Assembly: GCA_904502285.1 (NCBI GenBank)
Contig: CAJGEC010000001.1
Location: 62,001 to 126,000 of the forward strand
Source: an uncultured Alistipes sp.
GTDB lineage: Bacteria; Bacteroidota; Bacteroidia; Bacteroidales; Rikenellaceae
DNA: 64,000 nt
Direction of reading: 5' to 3'
Part shown: in pieces, positions 1-8,657 of the stretch
Layout: every line of letters starts with the position of its first letter
Numbering within the stretch: the first letter of the stretch is position 1
Notes under the pieces: generated by a model
Databases searched by the model: none
Seen by the model: the letters and a program-made list of their open reading frames with translations, nothing else
What the model was told of the DNA's origin: nothing
Made by a program: the position numbers and the translations under genes

Positions 1-504
1 GAGCATCATACAAGCCAATGCCACACGCTTTGCCTCACCACCCGACAACTCGCCCATAGGCTGGTTCCATCGTTCGAGTTTTAGTGATGTGAGCACCTGG
101 CGTATCTTCTGCTCAATGCTCCATCCATCCGAAGCATCCATACCCGCTATGGCACGCTCAAGACGCTTCTCGTCGCCACTCTCCAAGGCCTCCTCATACT
201 CCTTGAGTTCGGGAGAGAGAGTGCCCATGTGTGAATATACCTCCTCAAAGATGGTATGCTTAGGGTCGAAGGTGGTGTCCTGGTCGAGAAAGGCAACACG
301 GATATCCTTCATAAACTTCACCTCGCCACCACGGTCGGAGTGCTCCACGCCAGCCAAAATCTTGAGCAAGGAGGACTTACCTGTACCATTGGGTGCAACG
401 AGGGCTATCTTGTCGCCTTCGTTTATATTGAAGCTGATTCCCTGGAATAGCACTCTATCACCATAGGATTTTGATATATTTTCAACTTGTAGATAACTTG
501 CCAT
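1..504 (-). CDS. ABC-F family ATP-binding protein (C-terminal part outside window)
   Basis: Reading leftward from the ATG at 504 gives 168 codons that run off the window edge. The first ABC domain is visible: Walker A APNGTGKSS with Lys near residue 43, and the signature LSGGE near residues 152-156. There is no membrane segment. A soluble ABC protein that begins directly with its ATPase domain fits the ABC-F group (EttA/Uup/YdiF), which acts on ribosomes rather than in transport. It starts 30 bases after the GNAT gene and is probably the last gene of the operon that begins at 4492. The first Gly of the usual GPNG is Ala here. The subtype cannot be decided without the second domain. Confidence 0.85.
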   Translation of the reverse strand, partial: MASYLQVENISKSYGDRVLFQGISFNINEGDKIALVAPNGTGKSSLLKILAGVEHSDRGGEVKFMKDIRVAFLDQDTTFDPKHTIFEEVYSHMGTLSPELKEYEEALESGDEKRLERAIAGMDASDGWSIEQKIRQVLTSLKLERWNQPMGELSGGEAKRVALACMML

Positions 505-534
505 ATAGCAACTTATTATGATATGTTATTTCAA

Positions 535-1035
535 TTAAATATTTAGGTCAAAGGCCTCTCTTTCGCCACTCTCGTAGAGTATTCGCCCTGTGTGTTTGAA
601 ACCAAGACGTTCGAGCAGGGAGAGCATACGAATATTGCCCTTGTGGGTGTCGATGCGGAATCCTGAGAGATTGGCCACCTTGGCCTTGGTTATAGCATAT
701 TGCATTAACTCTGTGGCAGTACCCTTGCGGCGAACATCATTGCGAACGCAGAGACGGTGGACTACGACATAATCACTTGAGGTATTCCATTGGCTTGCAT
801 CAATTTGGCGATACGCCTCTTCGCCAGTTAGAACGATGGCCGAATAACCAATGATGCCCTCCGTTGCATCGTCGCATAGATAACCATGTCCGAGGTCGAT
901 ATCTCTAAGAATGATGTCGCGAGTGGGGTAGCCATCTTGCCATTGGTCTATGCCAAGTTCGGCTAAAGCCCTCTGGGCATCGCGAATGATTACCATTATG
1001 GAATCAATATCTTCGGGAAGTGCTTTACGTATCAT
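535..1035 (-). CDS. GNAT family N-acetyltransferase
   Basis: The product has 166 residues, the usual size for a single GNAT domain. The acetyl-CoA binding motif A lies near residues 95-110, with the core RRKGTA followed by the predicted helix. A late segment rich in aromatic and Gly residues (ERLGFKHTGR) matches the GNAT C-terminal strand. The ATG overlaps the stop of the upstream permease gene by four bases (ATGA), so the two are translationally coupled. The substrate is unknown. The overall look resembles small-molecule or amino-acid acetyltransferases, but nothing in the context names a target. Confidence 0.85.
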   Translation of the reverse strand: MIRKALPEDIDSIMVIIRDAQRALAELGIDQWQDGYPTRDIILRDIDLGHGYLCDDATEGIIGYSAIVLTGEEAYRQIDASQWNTSSDYVVVHRLCVRNDVRRKGTATELMQYAITKAKVANLSGFRIDTHKGNIRMLSLLERLGFKHTGRILYESGEREAFDLNI

Positions 1036-2228
1036 CGTTTACGAGATATCTCCTTGATTTTATGGTTTATAACAAAGATATTTAATGCGGTAATTAGCAC
1101 GGTTAGCGCAATGCCTACAACAAACGATGCAGCTGGTGAAGTTGAAATCGTAATGCCGTCGAGTTGCGATAGGTAGTTGCTGTAGATGTTCTGCGCCACG
1201 AATACAGCTACGAGGCTTAGTATAAGTATGGAGCCGTTGAGCGCAATGGTCAAGGCGTTATACGGCATAGCCACTCGGTTTGGGGTGTAGCCTATGAGTG
1301 TTAGTGTCTCGAGTTTTGTGATATTCTTCTGCAATAACAGGTGAATGCTTAGTGTTAGTATTATTATAGATAAAAGACTAAAAATAACACCAATAACAAC
1401 GATTATCGCAACACATACTTTAAGTATAAATAGTGCCTTTCCGCTCTCTGCTGGCTTGCTCTCCAAGACGTAGTTGTTCGCCTCAAGGAACTCCAAAAGA
1501 CTGGGGTCGCTGGGGTTGGCTACCTCGAGGATAAGGCGTGTTGGAGACTCCGTTGTTACATTTGCATAGTGGCGATTAGCCCACGACATAAAGGCGTCGG
1601 GCACAAGTATCGTGTTGATACGGTCAGAGAATCCCGCAACACGGCCTACAAACTCGTCGGTGTGGCCATTGCCCGATAGCTCGATGCCGAGGCTTACGCT
1701 CTTAACCATCGCCTCGGTAATTTGTGGTAGTTTTTGTGTGCTACTAAAGCCAAAGTTATAGAGGTTTAGGTAGTTGCGAGGAAGAATTATGGGAATTGTA
1801 GTGTTGCCCTCCGCAAAGCCCCACGAATCGGGTGTGGCATCGATAAATTCGTCGGGGATTGACTCAAAGAACAACATAGTTGAGAGTCTGCGTCCGCCAA
1901 AGAGGATGCTACCATTGACCTCGAATTGAGAGGAGGTGAATCTGCCGACGCTATTCACAAACTCCTGATTCTGAAGTTCTTCGATATCGTTAGTACTAAA
2001 CGAGGTGGTGTTTATGCCTACACGTGTTACGGGGTGAGTAACCACTACGTAGTCATTGCCGATGATTGCCTCATCGCCAGATAGTATAGGCTTTAGATCG
2101 CTATATATTTGCACGCCAGCGAGAATGACTACCATTCCTATTAGATTGGTAATGAAGAATATAGTCAGTTCAAAGATGCTGATATGCTTACGGAGGAGTT
2201 GCCAGATGAGTGTTATAGATTTAGACAT
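1032..2228 (-). CDS. FtsX-like ABC transporter permease
   Basis: The 398-residue protein has the four-segment plan of FtsX/MacB-type permeases: one membrane helix near residues 20-45, a large extracytoplasmic domain of about 220 residues, then three helices near 265-298, 315-345 and 365-388. Such permeases perform mechanical work across the inner membrane (lipoprotein release, efflux or hydrolase activation) instead of classic import. The start overlaps the end of the ATPase gene by 16 bases, so the pair should form one complex. The substrate is not apparent. It is shorter and more divergent than LolC/LolE. Confidence 0.8.
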   Translation of the reverse strand: MSKSITLIWQLLRKHISIFELTIFFITNLIGMVVILAGVQIYSDLKPILSGDEAIIGNDYVVVTHPVTRVGINTTSFSTNDIEELQNQEFVNSVGRFTSSQFEVNGSILFGGRRLSTMLFFESIPDEFIDATPDSWGFAEGNTTIPIILPRNYLNLYNFGFSSTQKLPQITEAMVKSVSLGIELSGNGHTDEFVGRVAGFSDRINTILVPDAFMSWANRHYANVTTESPTRLILEVANPSDPSLLEFLEANNYVLESKPAESGKALFILKVCVAIIVVIGVIFSLLSIIILTLSIHLLLQKNITKLETLTLIGYTPNRVAMPYNALTIALNGSILILSLVAVFVAQNIYSNYLSQLDGITISTSPAASFVVGIALTVLITALNIFVINHKIKEISRKR

Positions 2229-2857
2229 AGGTCGTAGTCGAAATTTATATGTTTGCCAATTGAGGTCGCAATAATACCTGCACCCTTGGTTTGGGCATCT
2301 TGTTCGATAATAGCGCGCATGATCTCGCTATTTGCATCGTCAAGATGAGAGATAGGCTCGTCGAGAAGTAGGAAACTATAGGGCTGGCAGAGCGCACGAA
2401 TGAGCGCTACGCGTTGCTGCTGACCAAAAGATATGCGGTCGATGCGAGTGTCTATCTTGTCAGCAATTCCCAACTCCTCAAATAGGGCTAAAATCTCGGC
2501 CTGGCTCTTTGAGTGGGTTATGTTATTTTTTATCTCAACATTCTGTAAAGCAGTGAGTTCACCGAAGAGTTTAAGGTCTTGGAATAGGTGGCTTATGCTC
2601 TGTTGGCGTATCTCGCACCACTGATTGGTGGAGAGGTTGCTAATGTCGTTATTGTCGAAGAGTATCGTGCCCTGATAGTCGCCACGCTGACCGTAAAGGT
2701 AACTACAAAGCGTGGACTTTCCTGTGCCAGACGAGGCGTTGATAAGATAGCGTTTGCCTCGCTCAAAGCTAAACTCTTTGCCCCATATATCGCCAGAGAG
2801 TTTCTCCTTATTGGCAAAGATTTGTGGTATTACTCGGTCTAATCTAATAATGTCCAT
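2213..2857 (-). CDS. ABC transporter ATPase with degenerate motifs, partner of FtsX-like permease
   Basis: The product has 214 residues, the size of LolD/FtsE/MacB-type ATPases. Motifs seen are Walker A ASSGTGKST near residues 40-48, signature FGQQQR near 142-148 and Walker B LLLDEP near 165. Three positions differ from the family norm: the first Walker A Gly is Ala, the signature reads ISFGQ instead of LSGGQ, and the switch His is not in its usual place (IIATSIGKH). The protein may hydrolyse ATP slowly or act structurally, which is inference. It overlaps the downstream permease gene by 16 bases and lies 12 bases after the DUF4836-like gene. Confidence 0.8.
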   Translation of the reverse strand: MDIIRLDRVIPQIFANKEKLSGDIWGKEFSFERGKRYLINASSGTGKSTLCSYLYGQRGDYQGTILFDNNDISNLSTNQWCEIRQQSISHLFQDLKLFGELTALQNVEIKNNITHSKSQAEILALFEELGIADKIDTRIDRISFGQQQRVALIRALCQPYSFLLLDEPISHLDDANSEIMRAIIEQDAQTKGAGIIATSIGKHINFDYDLCLNL

Positions 2858-2869
2858 AGGTTATGATTA

Positions 2870-4492
2870 TTAGAATAATGATTCATTTATCTCATCCAAT
2901 ACTAAAGGTAAAAGCAGGTCGCTTAGTTGCTTAAGCGCATTCTCTTGCTGATTGTCAAATGAGATGACAAGTTGGTTGTGATCACTCTCCAAGGCGGCTA
3001 CATATCCATAGCTGAGTATAGGTGAGAATCTGTTATAGAGGGTGTAGATTTCGCTATCTAAGAGGTTTGTGCATGCCGATTCTATGAAGGTTGATGCTGT
3101 CAGGTTGTCGAAGTCCACTACAATATATCCAAGTGAGTTTTCGAGTTCCGCGGCCCACGCCTTCTCAGTTGCAGGTGTTATTGCTGGTTCGAGTTTAGTG
3201 TTTACGCCTGCAAAGAGAAGCCCGGATTCATTCTGCTGGAGGGTGAAGTTGTAGTTGCCCAACTTGGTGTTGTAGTGGTTGTCACCTACCTTGCGGAGCA
3301 GACCCATAGTAAAATATGGTATATTTGAGATGATGTAACTATCTGCTACATCGACCATTACTGATGCCTTTAGGTCACTTATTGAGGGTACTAACTGCGT
3401 GCCACCCCAGTAGTAGTCTACCTTCTCGACTATCTTGCCGTCAAGGGTCTCAAGTGCTATTGTCACATCGCCTTTGATGGACTCCATAACGTCGTTTGCA
3501 ACGGCAAAATAGATTGCCATTTCATTACCGAAATTGGCATAACGTCGAACTGCCTCGTTGTTGATTATCTCGTTGAAAAGTTCTGCTAATTTAGTTCCAT
3601 TAATACTTAAATTGGCTATGGCTATAGCATTGTTGTCTATATAATTAAGGTGATTGTTTTGACCCTTGAAAAAGAAGTCGCTATAACCACTGAGGTCGGC
3701 ACCGTTTATTCGTTGGTCGATGGTTGCACGTCCCAACTCAAAGGTTGCGGTAGTTACGATATTTGCCTCTGGTGTGAGCCTTGTTCTAAAATCAGCGATT
3801 AGTTGCTGGCACTGGGTAGTGGTGGTGGCATCGGTCGGCTCGTTTAAGGATGTCTCGATAGCGTTAAGGGCCTTGTTGAGATTGATGTATGATGCCATAT
3901 CCGACTCTCCGAAGATGGTGAGGTCGGCAAGGTTTTTAGTCAGCGCTTCGGCAAGTGTTGCGTCGCTATTTTTGCTATTAACAACGGCAATAAAGCGGTC
4001 GTCGGTGTAGCCAATCGCAATGTTATTTAACCACTTGGCATAGTGGATTCCGTCAATCTCTTCAAGGTTGATATCTATGTCATATAATGCGGAAAGTAGT
4101 TTAAGTGATTCGCCTATCTGATTATCACTCAATACTTCTGCAACGCAAACATAGCCCGACTCTATGCTATCCATATAGCAGTAGATGGGCTTTGTAAAGT
4201 CGATTCCGCTGTTGTTTATGTCTGTAATTATGCTCTCTAACTGCTGAGCCATCTCAGGTTTCTCGACCTCAGTCTTAAGTGTCGATGCAATCAATTTGAG
4301 TTGTTCGGCCGAAAAATGGGTGTCGAAAGCGCCCTTCTTGGCGATTTGGTCTAAATTGAGATAGTAGAAGCAGAGTGCATCGACCTTGTCTCGTGCTGGT
4401 TCGGCTGTAGTTTTGTGAAGTGTAAAAATCGTTGCTGTAACACAAATAACAATAGCTAATATTGCTATAATTAGTATGTTGCGTCTTTTCAT
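2870..4492 (-). CDS. DUF4836-like membrane-anchored exported protein
   Basis: The 540-residue product starts with a basic stretch and one hydrophobic helix (residues 5-24), then a long predicted periplasmic domain. There is a Cys in the hydrophobic stretch, but the residue before it is Ile, so it is a poor lipobox and an uncleaved anchor is more likely. The early pattern of a Tyr-Leu-Asn-Leu strand, a Lys-Lys-Gly turn and a repeated second half recalls the Bacteroidetes DUF4836 family of unknown function. It heads the operon with the FtsX-type transporter, so it may be that transporter's periplasmic partner. Family assignment is tentative; the gene itself is secure. Confidence 0.6.
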   Translation of the reverse strand: MKRRNILIIAILAIVICVTATIFTLHKTTAEPARDKVDALCFYYLNLDQIAKKGAFDTHFSAEQLKLIASTLKTEVEKPEMAQQLESIITDINNSGIDFTKPIYCYMDSIESGYVCVAEVLSDNQIGESLKLLSALYDIDINLEEIDGIHYAKWLNNIAIGYTDDRFIAVVNSKNSDATLAEALTKNLADLTIFGESDMASYINLNKALNAIETSLNEPTDATTTTQCQQLIADFRTRLTPEANIVTTATFELGRATIDQRINGADLSGYSDFFFKGQNNHLNYIDNNAIAIANLSINGTKLAELFNEIINNEAVRRYANFGNEMAIYFAVANDVMESIKGDVTIALETLDGKIVEKVDYYWGGTQLVPSISDLKASVMVDVADSYIISNIPYFTMGLLRKVGDNHYNTKLGNYNFTLQQNESGLLFAGVNTKLEPAITPATEKAWAAELENSLGYIVVDFDNLTASTFIESACTNLLDSEIYTLYNRFSPILSYGYVAALESDHNQLVISFDNQQENALKQLSDLLLPLVLDEINESLF

Positions 4493-4554
4493 ATTAAGTA
4501 ATTTTTATATTATAATCATACAATCTATACTTCAAATTTCGGGAGTATATCATA

Positions 4555-4562
4555 CAAATATA
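4555..4562 (-). promoter_or_regulatory. Bacteroidetes-type promoter (-7 box) for the 4492 operon
   Basis: On the minus strand the sequence is TATATTTG, a full match to TAnnTTTG. No perfect TTTG is found about 20 bases upstream (only TTTA). Transcription would start near 4548-4551, giving a leader of about 55 bases before the ATG at 4492. Confidence 0.6.
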
Positions 4563-4611
4563 GTGATAATTTTCTAATAAAGTACACCCATTAATCTTTC
4601 TTTTAAATTTA

Positions 4612-4643
4612 TTTGAAATACCGAAAAAAAAAGATTAAATTTG
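4612..4643 (+). promoter_or_regulatory. Bacteroidetes-type promoter of the cysteate synthase operon
   Basis: TTTG at 4612-4615 and TAAATTTG at 4636-4643 are separated by 20 bases, matching both elements of the Bacteroidetes primary sigma consensus. Transcription would start near 4647-4650, about 40 bases before the ATG at 4689. Confidence 0.75.
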
Positions 4644-4688
4644 CACGATATAAACTTTGTGTGTAAAATATGAATTAAAGATAGATAT

Positions 4689-5978
4689 ATGAAGAATTTT
4701 AAACCTACAAAGTACACTTTGAAGTGTGTTGCTACGGGCCGAGAGTTCGACGATGCTGGTTGGGCGTTGGATGATGCAGAGTGCAAAAGCCCTTCGTTGG
4801 TGCGTGCAAACTACTCGAAGAAGCAGTTGGAACTTAAGCCAGATAGCTATGGCCTCTATAAGTTCTGCGACTGGTTGCCCGTAAAGCGCATCCTTGAGGG
4901 TTCTTCTGCCCCTGTGACATATAAGAGTGAGGCTTTGGCAAAACATTTGGGCCTCAGCAATTTATGGATTACCCTTAATGGTTATTTCCCTGGCCGAGGT
5001 GCGAAGATGAGGACTTGTTCGTTCAAGGAGACTGAGGCCTATAGTGTATGCGCACGTATTGATGAGAATGAGGACCGTGTGTTGGTGGTGGCATCAGCGG
5101 GTAACACAGCAAGAGCCTTTGCTCGTGTGTGCTCCGATAATAACATCAAGTTGTTATTGGTTGTGCCATCTGACAACCTCTCATCACTCTGGTTTACAGA
5201 GCCTATCAACGACTGTGTGAAGCTTATCGCTTGTGAGAAGGGTGGCGACTACTACGATGCTATCTATCTCAGCCTCTTGGCTCTCAAGTCATCAAAGATG
5301 TATGCCGAGGGTGGTGCAAAGAATATTGCTCGTCGTGATGGTATGGCAACGACCGTTCTTTCGGCCGTTACGACAATAGGTCAGATTCCTGACTACTACT
5401 TCCAGGCTGTTGGTAGTGGTACGGGTGCTATCGCTGCGTGGGAGGCAAATATGCGACTCATCGAGGATGGAAGATTTGGAGATAACCTTATGAAACTCAT
5501 TGTCTCTCAGAATGCTCCATTTGTACCTATGTTCGACGCCTGGCGTACCGATTCTCGTGATATGTTGCCTTACGAGATGCACAAGGCTCGTCGTGATGCC
5601 GAGCTTATCGATGCGAAGGTGTTGTCTAACCGTAAACCTCCATACGCCTTGGCTGGTGGTCTCTACGACGCACTTAAGGCGACTAATGGCGATATAGTTG
5701 TTGCTACGAATGCTCAGGCTCGCAGGGCTTGCAAACTTTTCAAGGATTTGGAGGGTATCGACATCCATCCAGCTGCAGGTGTGGCTCTCGCTTCGCTTAT
5801 CAAGATGGTCGAGGGAGGCAAGATTGAAAAGGATGCTTGCATTATGCTTAACATCACGGGTGCTGGCGAGGAAGCTGCTAAGCAGAATAAGGAGATTTTC
5901 ACGATTAAGCCTAACAAGGTGTTCCCGCTAACGGCAACTGTTGATGATGTTGTAACATATGTTGAATCATTATTTTAG
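4689..5978 (+). CDS. Cysteate synthase (PLP-dependent, threonine synthase fold)
   Basis: The 429-residue protein is a fold-type II PLP enzyme. SFKETEAY places the Schiff-base Lys at residue 113, and SAGNTARAFA near 135-145 is the phosphate/PLP loop. It differs from normal threonine synthases in its N-terminal 70 residues and in the motif around the Lys, and it matches the cysteate synthase group known from Methanosarcina and some Bacteroidales, which forms L-cysteate from O-phosphoserine and sulfite. In gut Bacteroidales, cysteate is the head-group precursor of sulfonolipids. It is first in an operon with manA and a LuxR-type gene. The alternative is a divergent threonine synthase. Confidence 0.8.
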   Translation: MKNFKPTKYTLKCVATGREFDDAGWALDDAECKSPSLVRANYSKKQLELKPDSYGLYKFCDWLPVKRILEGSSAPVTYKSEALAKHLGLSNLWITLNGYFPGRGAKMRTCSFKETEAYSVCARIDENEDRVLVVASAGNTARAFARVCSDNNIKLLLVVPSDNLSSLWFTEPINDCVKLIACEKGGDYYDAIYLSLLALKSSKMYAEGGAKNIARRDGMATTVLSAVTTIGQIPDYYFQAVGSGTGAIAAWEANMRLIEDGRFGDNLMKLIVSQNAPFVPMFDAWRTDSRDMLPYEMHKARRDAELIDAKVLSNRKPPYALAGGLYDALKATNGDIVVATNAQARRACKLFKDLEGIDIHPAAGVALASLIKMVEGGKIEKDACIMLNITGAGEEAAKQNKEIFTIKPNKVFPLTATVDDVVTYVESLF

Positions 5979-5987
5979 AGCGATTAT

Positions 5988-6977
5988 ATGTTGTATCCAA
6001 TTAAGTTTAAACCACGCATCAAGGAGCGTATTTGGGGCGGCAGTGCTATTCTAAAGAAGAAGGGTAAGGCAGCGAGCCGTCTATCGAAGGATAAGCTATA
6101 TGGCGAGAGTTGGGATCTCTCTTCTGTGAAGGGCGATGTCTCGGTTGTGTCGAATGGTTTTCTTAAGGGAAATAGCCTTGAGGAGATTATTGAGGTGTAT
6201 ATGGGAGAACTCGTTGGCGAGGAGAATTTCGAGAACTATGGCTTGGAGTTCCCATTGCTTGTGAAGTATCTCGACTGCAATGACAAACTCTCTGTTCAGG
6301 TACACCCCGACGATAGCCTTGCCTTGGAGCGCCATAATAGCTTTGGAAAGACTGAGGCCTGGTATGTGGTAGATTGTCAGCCAGACTCTGCTATATATCT
6401 TGGTTTCAAGGATTTGAACATCACTCGCGAGGAGTATATCGCTGCTGTTGCAGAGTCTCGTCTTGAGCCACTTCTCAATAGGGTTCCTGTTAAACCTGGC
6501 GACGTATTCTTCATTCCAGCAGGCACGGTTCACGCCTTGGGTGCTGGCCTTGAGGTGGTGGAGGTTCAACAGACATCAGACGTCACCTATCGCATCTACG
6601 ACTGGGATAGGGTTGATGCCTCTGGTAAGGGTCGTGAACTACATACGTCGTTGGCTGTGGATGCCATCGATTTCGAGGCTGATGCCGAGTTGTTGCACCG
6701 CAAGTACGACTTGACTCGTGGAGGCGAGGCTACTGTCATAGAGTCTAACTACTTCACTATGACTCTGCACGACGTGGCTGGCTCGAAGAGCCTTGATCGT
6801 GCGATGCTCGACTCATTCATCATATACATTGCGCTAAATGGCTCAGTTAGAATAGTTGCCGACGACTCGGAGGAGACCCTTGAGGAGGGCGAGGTTGTAC
6901 TCATCCCCGCAGAAATGGGTGACATACATTTCGAGGGTAATGCCAAGTTGATGGAGGTTTATATAGAGCGCAAGTAG
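5988..6977 (+). CDS. manA: Mannose-6-phosphate isomerase, class I
   Basis: The 329-residue cupin enzyme interconverts fructose 6-phosphate and mannose 6-phosphate, feeding GDP-mannose synthesis or mannose use. Metal-binding motifs of the class are visible: QVHPDD near residues 104-109, KTEAWYV near 119-125, and GTVHALGAG near 180-188. Its length fits the short bacterial form. It starts 9 bases after the cysteate synthase gene, and the LuxR-type gene follows after 4 bases, so all three are probably cotranscribed. Confidence 0.93.
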   Translation: MLYPIKFKPRIKERIWGGSAILKKKGKAASRLSKDKLYGESWDLSSVKGDVSVVSNGFLKGNSLEEIIEVYMGELVGEENFENYGLEFPLLVKYLDCNDKLSVQVHPDDSLALERHNSFGKTEAWYVVDCQPDSAIYLGFKDLNITREEYIAAVAESRLEPLLNRVPVKPGDVFFIPAGTVHALGAGLEVVEVQQTSDVTYRIYDWDRVDASGKGRELHTSLAVDAIDFEADAELLHRKYDLTRGGEATVIESNYFTMTLHDVAGSKSLDRAMLDSFIIYIALNGSVRIVADDSEETLEEGEVVLIPAEMGDIHFEGNAKLMEVYIERK

Positions 6978-6981
6978 TGAT

Positions 6982-7593
6982 ATGCAGCCACAAATGGTTA
7001 TCATAATTGAGAATACGCTTACGGCAATGGCCTTGCGTAGCCTCCTGCAGGATATGGTGCCAGGGGTGGATATCTTATGCTACAACAGTATGGAGAGTTT
7101 TCGTAATGCATCATCTTTGAGGATGGTGCATTATTTTGTCTCCCCAACCATTCTATTCCGCCATAGCGAGGAGCTTCAACCACACCTACGACGCACGATC
7201 GTTGTCTTAGAGGGTGATGCACCCACGTTTACTCAGTCGGGCTTACGTGTAATAGATGCTACGGCCAGTGAGCAACATATTGCTCGTCAGATAATTGAGA
7301 TACATCAGGCTGGCCATCCATCGGGCCATAACGCACACCCAGCATATATGGAGTGTAGCAGTAGAGTTGAGTCGATGGCCTCTACGGTTCAGTTGTCTCC
7401 GCGCGAAAGGGATGTGTTGGCCTATGTTGTCAAGGGCTTCATCAATAAGGAGATTGCCGAGGCGTTGAATATATCATTAGCAACAGTCGTATTTCATCGC
7501 AACAACATATCCGAGAAGTTAAAGACTCGCTCCATTGGTCGATTAACGATATATGCAGTGCTAAACAATATAGTGTCGCTATCGGATATATAA
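6982..7593 (+). CDS. LuxR/NarL-type regulator with pseudo-receiver domain
   Basis: The 203-residue product has a C-terminal LuxR helix-turn-helix: LSPRERDVLAYVVKGF begins near residue 136, followed by INKEIAEALNIS and the recognition helix. The N-terminal 110 residues have the strand-helix rhythm of a response-regulator receiver, but the place where the phospho-acceptor Asp normally ends the third strand reads YFVSPTILF, with no Asp. It may therefore respond to something other than phosphorylation. It closes the operon with cysteate synthase and manA. Its targets are unknown. Confidence 0.8.
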   Translation: MQPQMVIIIENTLTAMALRSLLQDMVPGVDILCYNSMESFRNASSLRMVHYFVSPTILFRHSEELQPHLRRTIVVLEGDAPTFTQSGLRVIDATASEQHIARQIIEIHQAGHPSGHNAHPAYMECSSRVESMASTVQLSPRERDVLAYVVKGFINKEIAEALNISLATVVFHRNNISEKLKTRSIGRLTIYAVLNNIVSLSDI

Positions 7594-7613
7594 ATGGTGT
7601 ATGATGAAAAAAA

Positions 7614-7650
7614 AATAATAGGTTGTTCTACGCAAGAACAACCTATTATT
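7614..7650. terminator. Bidirectional intrinsic terminator
   Basis: A perfect 16-bp stem (7614-7629 with 7635-7650) has a 5-base loop. It is preceded by an A-rich run and followed by T-rich sequence, so it can end transcription of the LuxR-type operon and of the convergent BACON lipoprotein gene. Confidence 0.9.
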
Positions 7651-7667
7651 TTGTTGGTCAATACCGA

Positions 7668-8531
7668 TTAGTAGATACCGCCTGACATATAACGATAATC
7701 TATCATAGCGTAGTCATTGCTGAAAGTTACTACATAGACATCAGTATCCTCTGGATCATCGAATGTAACCTCAAGCTTTACAAGGTCATCTGTAACTGTG
7801 AGTGTACCATCGAGGTAGAGACGCTGATTAATCTCGAAGCCATTTGAATCGAACTCCTTGTATATACTTGCGCTCTCCAAGAATGTGCCAGCAGCACCAT
7901 CGTTGTTAGGGTTGAAGGTGTACACACCATTAGGAATCTTGATATGCTCATAATCTGCTGGTCTCTCCACTGAGTAGATGTCAAGGAAGAACTTGTATCC
8001 CGATCCCCAAATTTTCATCGGACTATTTAGGTCTTCTTGACCATAGTCATTCTCTGAAAGACATACGTAGTAGTTGTAATTATTGTTTTGTGCATAGTCT
8101 CCGTAGTACTGGCCGAGCAAGAATGGAGCCTCAATAGTTACCTCCTCTGGACGTGGTGTACCCTCCTGACTTACAGTGACAGTGTAGTCCACCTCAGCAT
8201 ACGATACGGTGATGATACCCTGACGAGCATCGTAGCTACTATTCTCATCAACAGTAAACTTGATGCTACCCATCATACTTTGGTCGAATGAGTTAATCCA
8301 CTCTACATCACTCTTAACTTCAACACCATACTCCTCTGTTGGGTTGTTGAGCGTGTAAGTAATTGCGCACAACGACTTGCCATATCCTACGTTAAACTCA
8401 GTTTTAGAGATAGTCAATGAGGGGGTAGTGTTACTAGGCTCGTTGCCACCAGTTGGATCTGTATTTGCTGGCTCACAAGCTGTTAGCAAAATAGCGATAG
8501 CCGCAAAAAATGCAAAAAATCTCTTTGTCAT
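7668..8531 (-). CDS. BACON-domain surface lipoprotein
   Basis: The likely start is the ATG at 8531, not the longer reading frame to 8621: it gives a 287-residue preprotein with a basic start, a hydrophobic stretch and the lipobox LLTAC with Cys19. One BACON domain spans about residues 38-125, ending in the typical TVTVSQEG strand. The rest (residues 130-287) is an uncharacterised beta-rich domain. BACON domains in Bacteroidetes usually sit in carbohydrate-binding or surface proteins. It is transcribed alone from the TAACTTTG box at 8589 and converges on the LuxR-type operon. Confidence 0.85.
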   Translation of the reverse strand: MTKRFFAFFAAIAILLTACEPANTDPTGGNEPSNTTPSLTISKTEFNVGYGKSLCAITYTLNNPTEEYGVEVKSDVEWINSFDQSMMGSIKFTVDENSSYDARQGIITVSYAEVDYTVTVSQEGTPRPEEVTIEAPFLLGQYYGDYAQNNNYNYYVCLSENDYGQEDLNSPMKIWGSGYKFFLDIYSVERPADYEHIKIPNGVYTFNPNNDGAAGTFLESASIYKEFDSNGFEINQRLYLDGTLTVTDDLVKLEVTFDDPEDTDVYVVTFSNDYAMIDYRYMSGGIY

Positions 8532-8581
8532 ATTGTTTTTATATTTAATTAGTTTGTTTCTGTATTCTACATACTTAGGTG

Positions 8582-8589
8582 CAAAGTTA
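8582..8589 (-). promoter_or_regulatory. Promoter -7 box for the BACON lipoprotein gene
   Basis: TAACTTTG on the minus strand, 51 bases upstream of the chosen ATG at 8531. Its position supports the shorter start, because the longer frame would begin upstream of the promoter. Confidence 0.7.
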
Positions 8590-8632
8590 ATATTTTTTTT
8601 TATTTTAGCGACATCATACATTAAATATACAC

Positions 8633-8640
8633 TATATTTG
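8633..8640 (+). promoter_or_regulatory. Promoter -7 box for the VanX-like dipeptidase gene
   Basis: TATATTTG lies 17 bases before the ATG at 8658. A clear TTTG at the -33 position is not seen. Divergent from the BACON gene promoter. Confidence 0.65.
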
Positions 8641-8657
8641 CAAAAAAAATATAGGGA

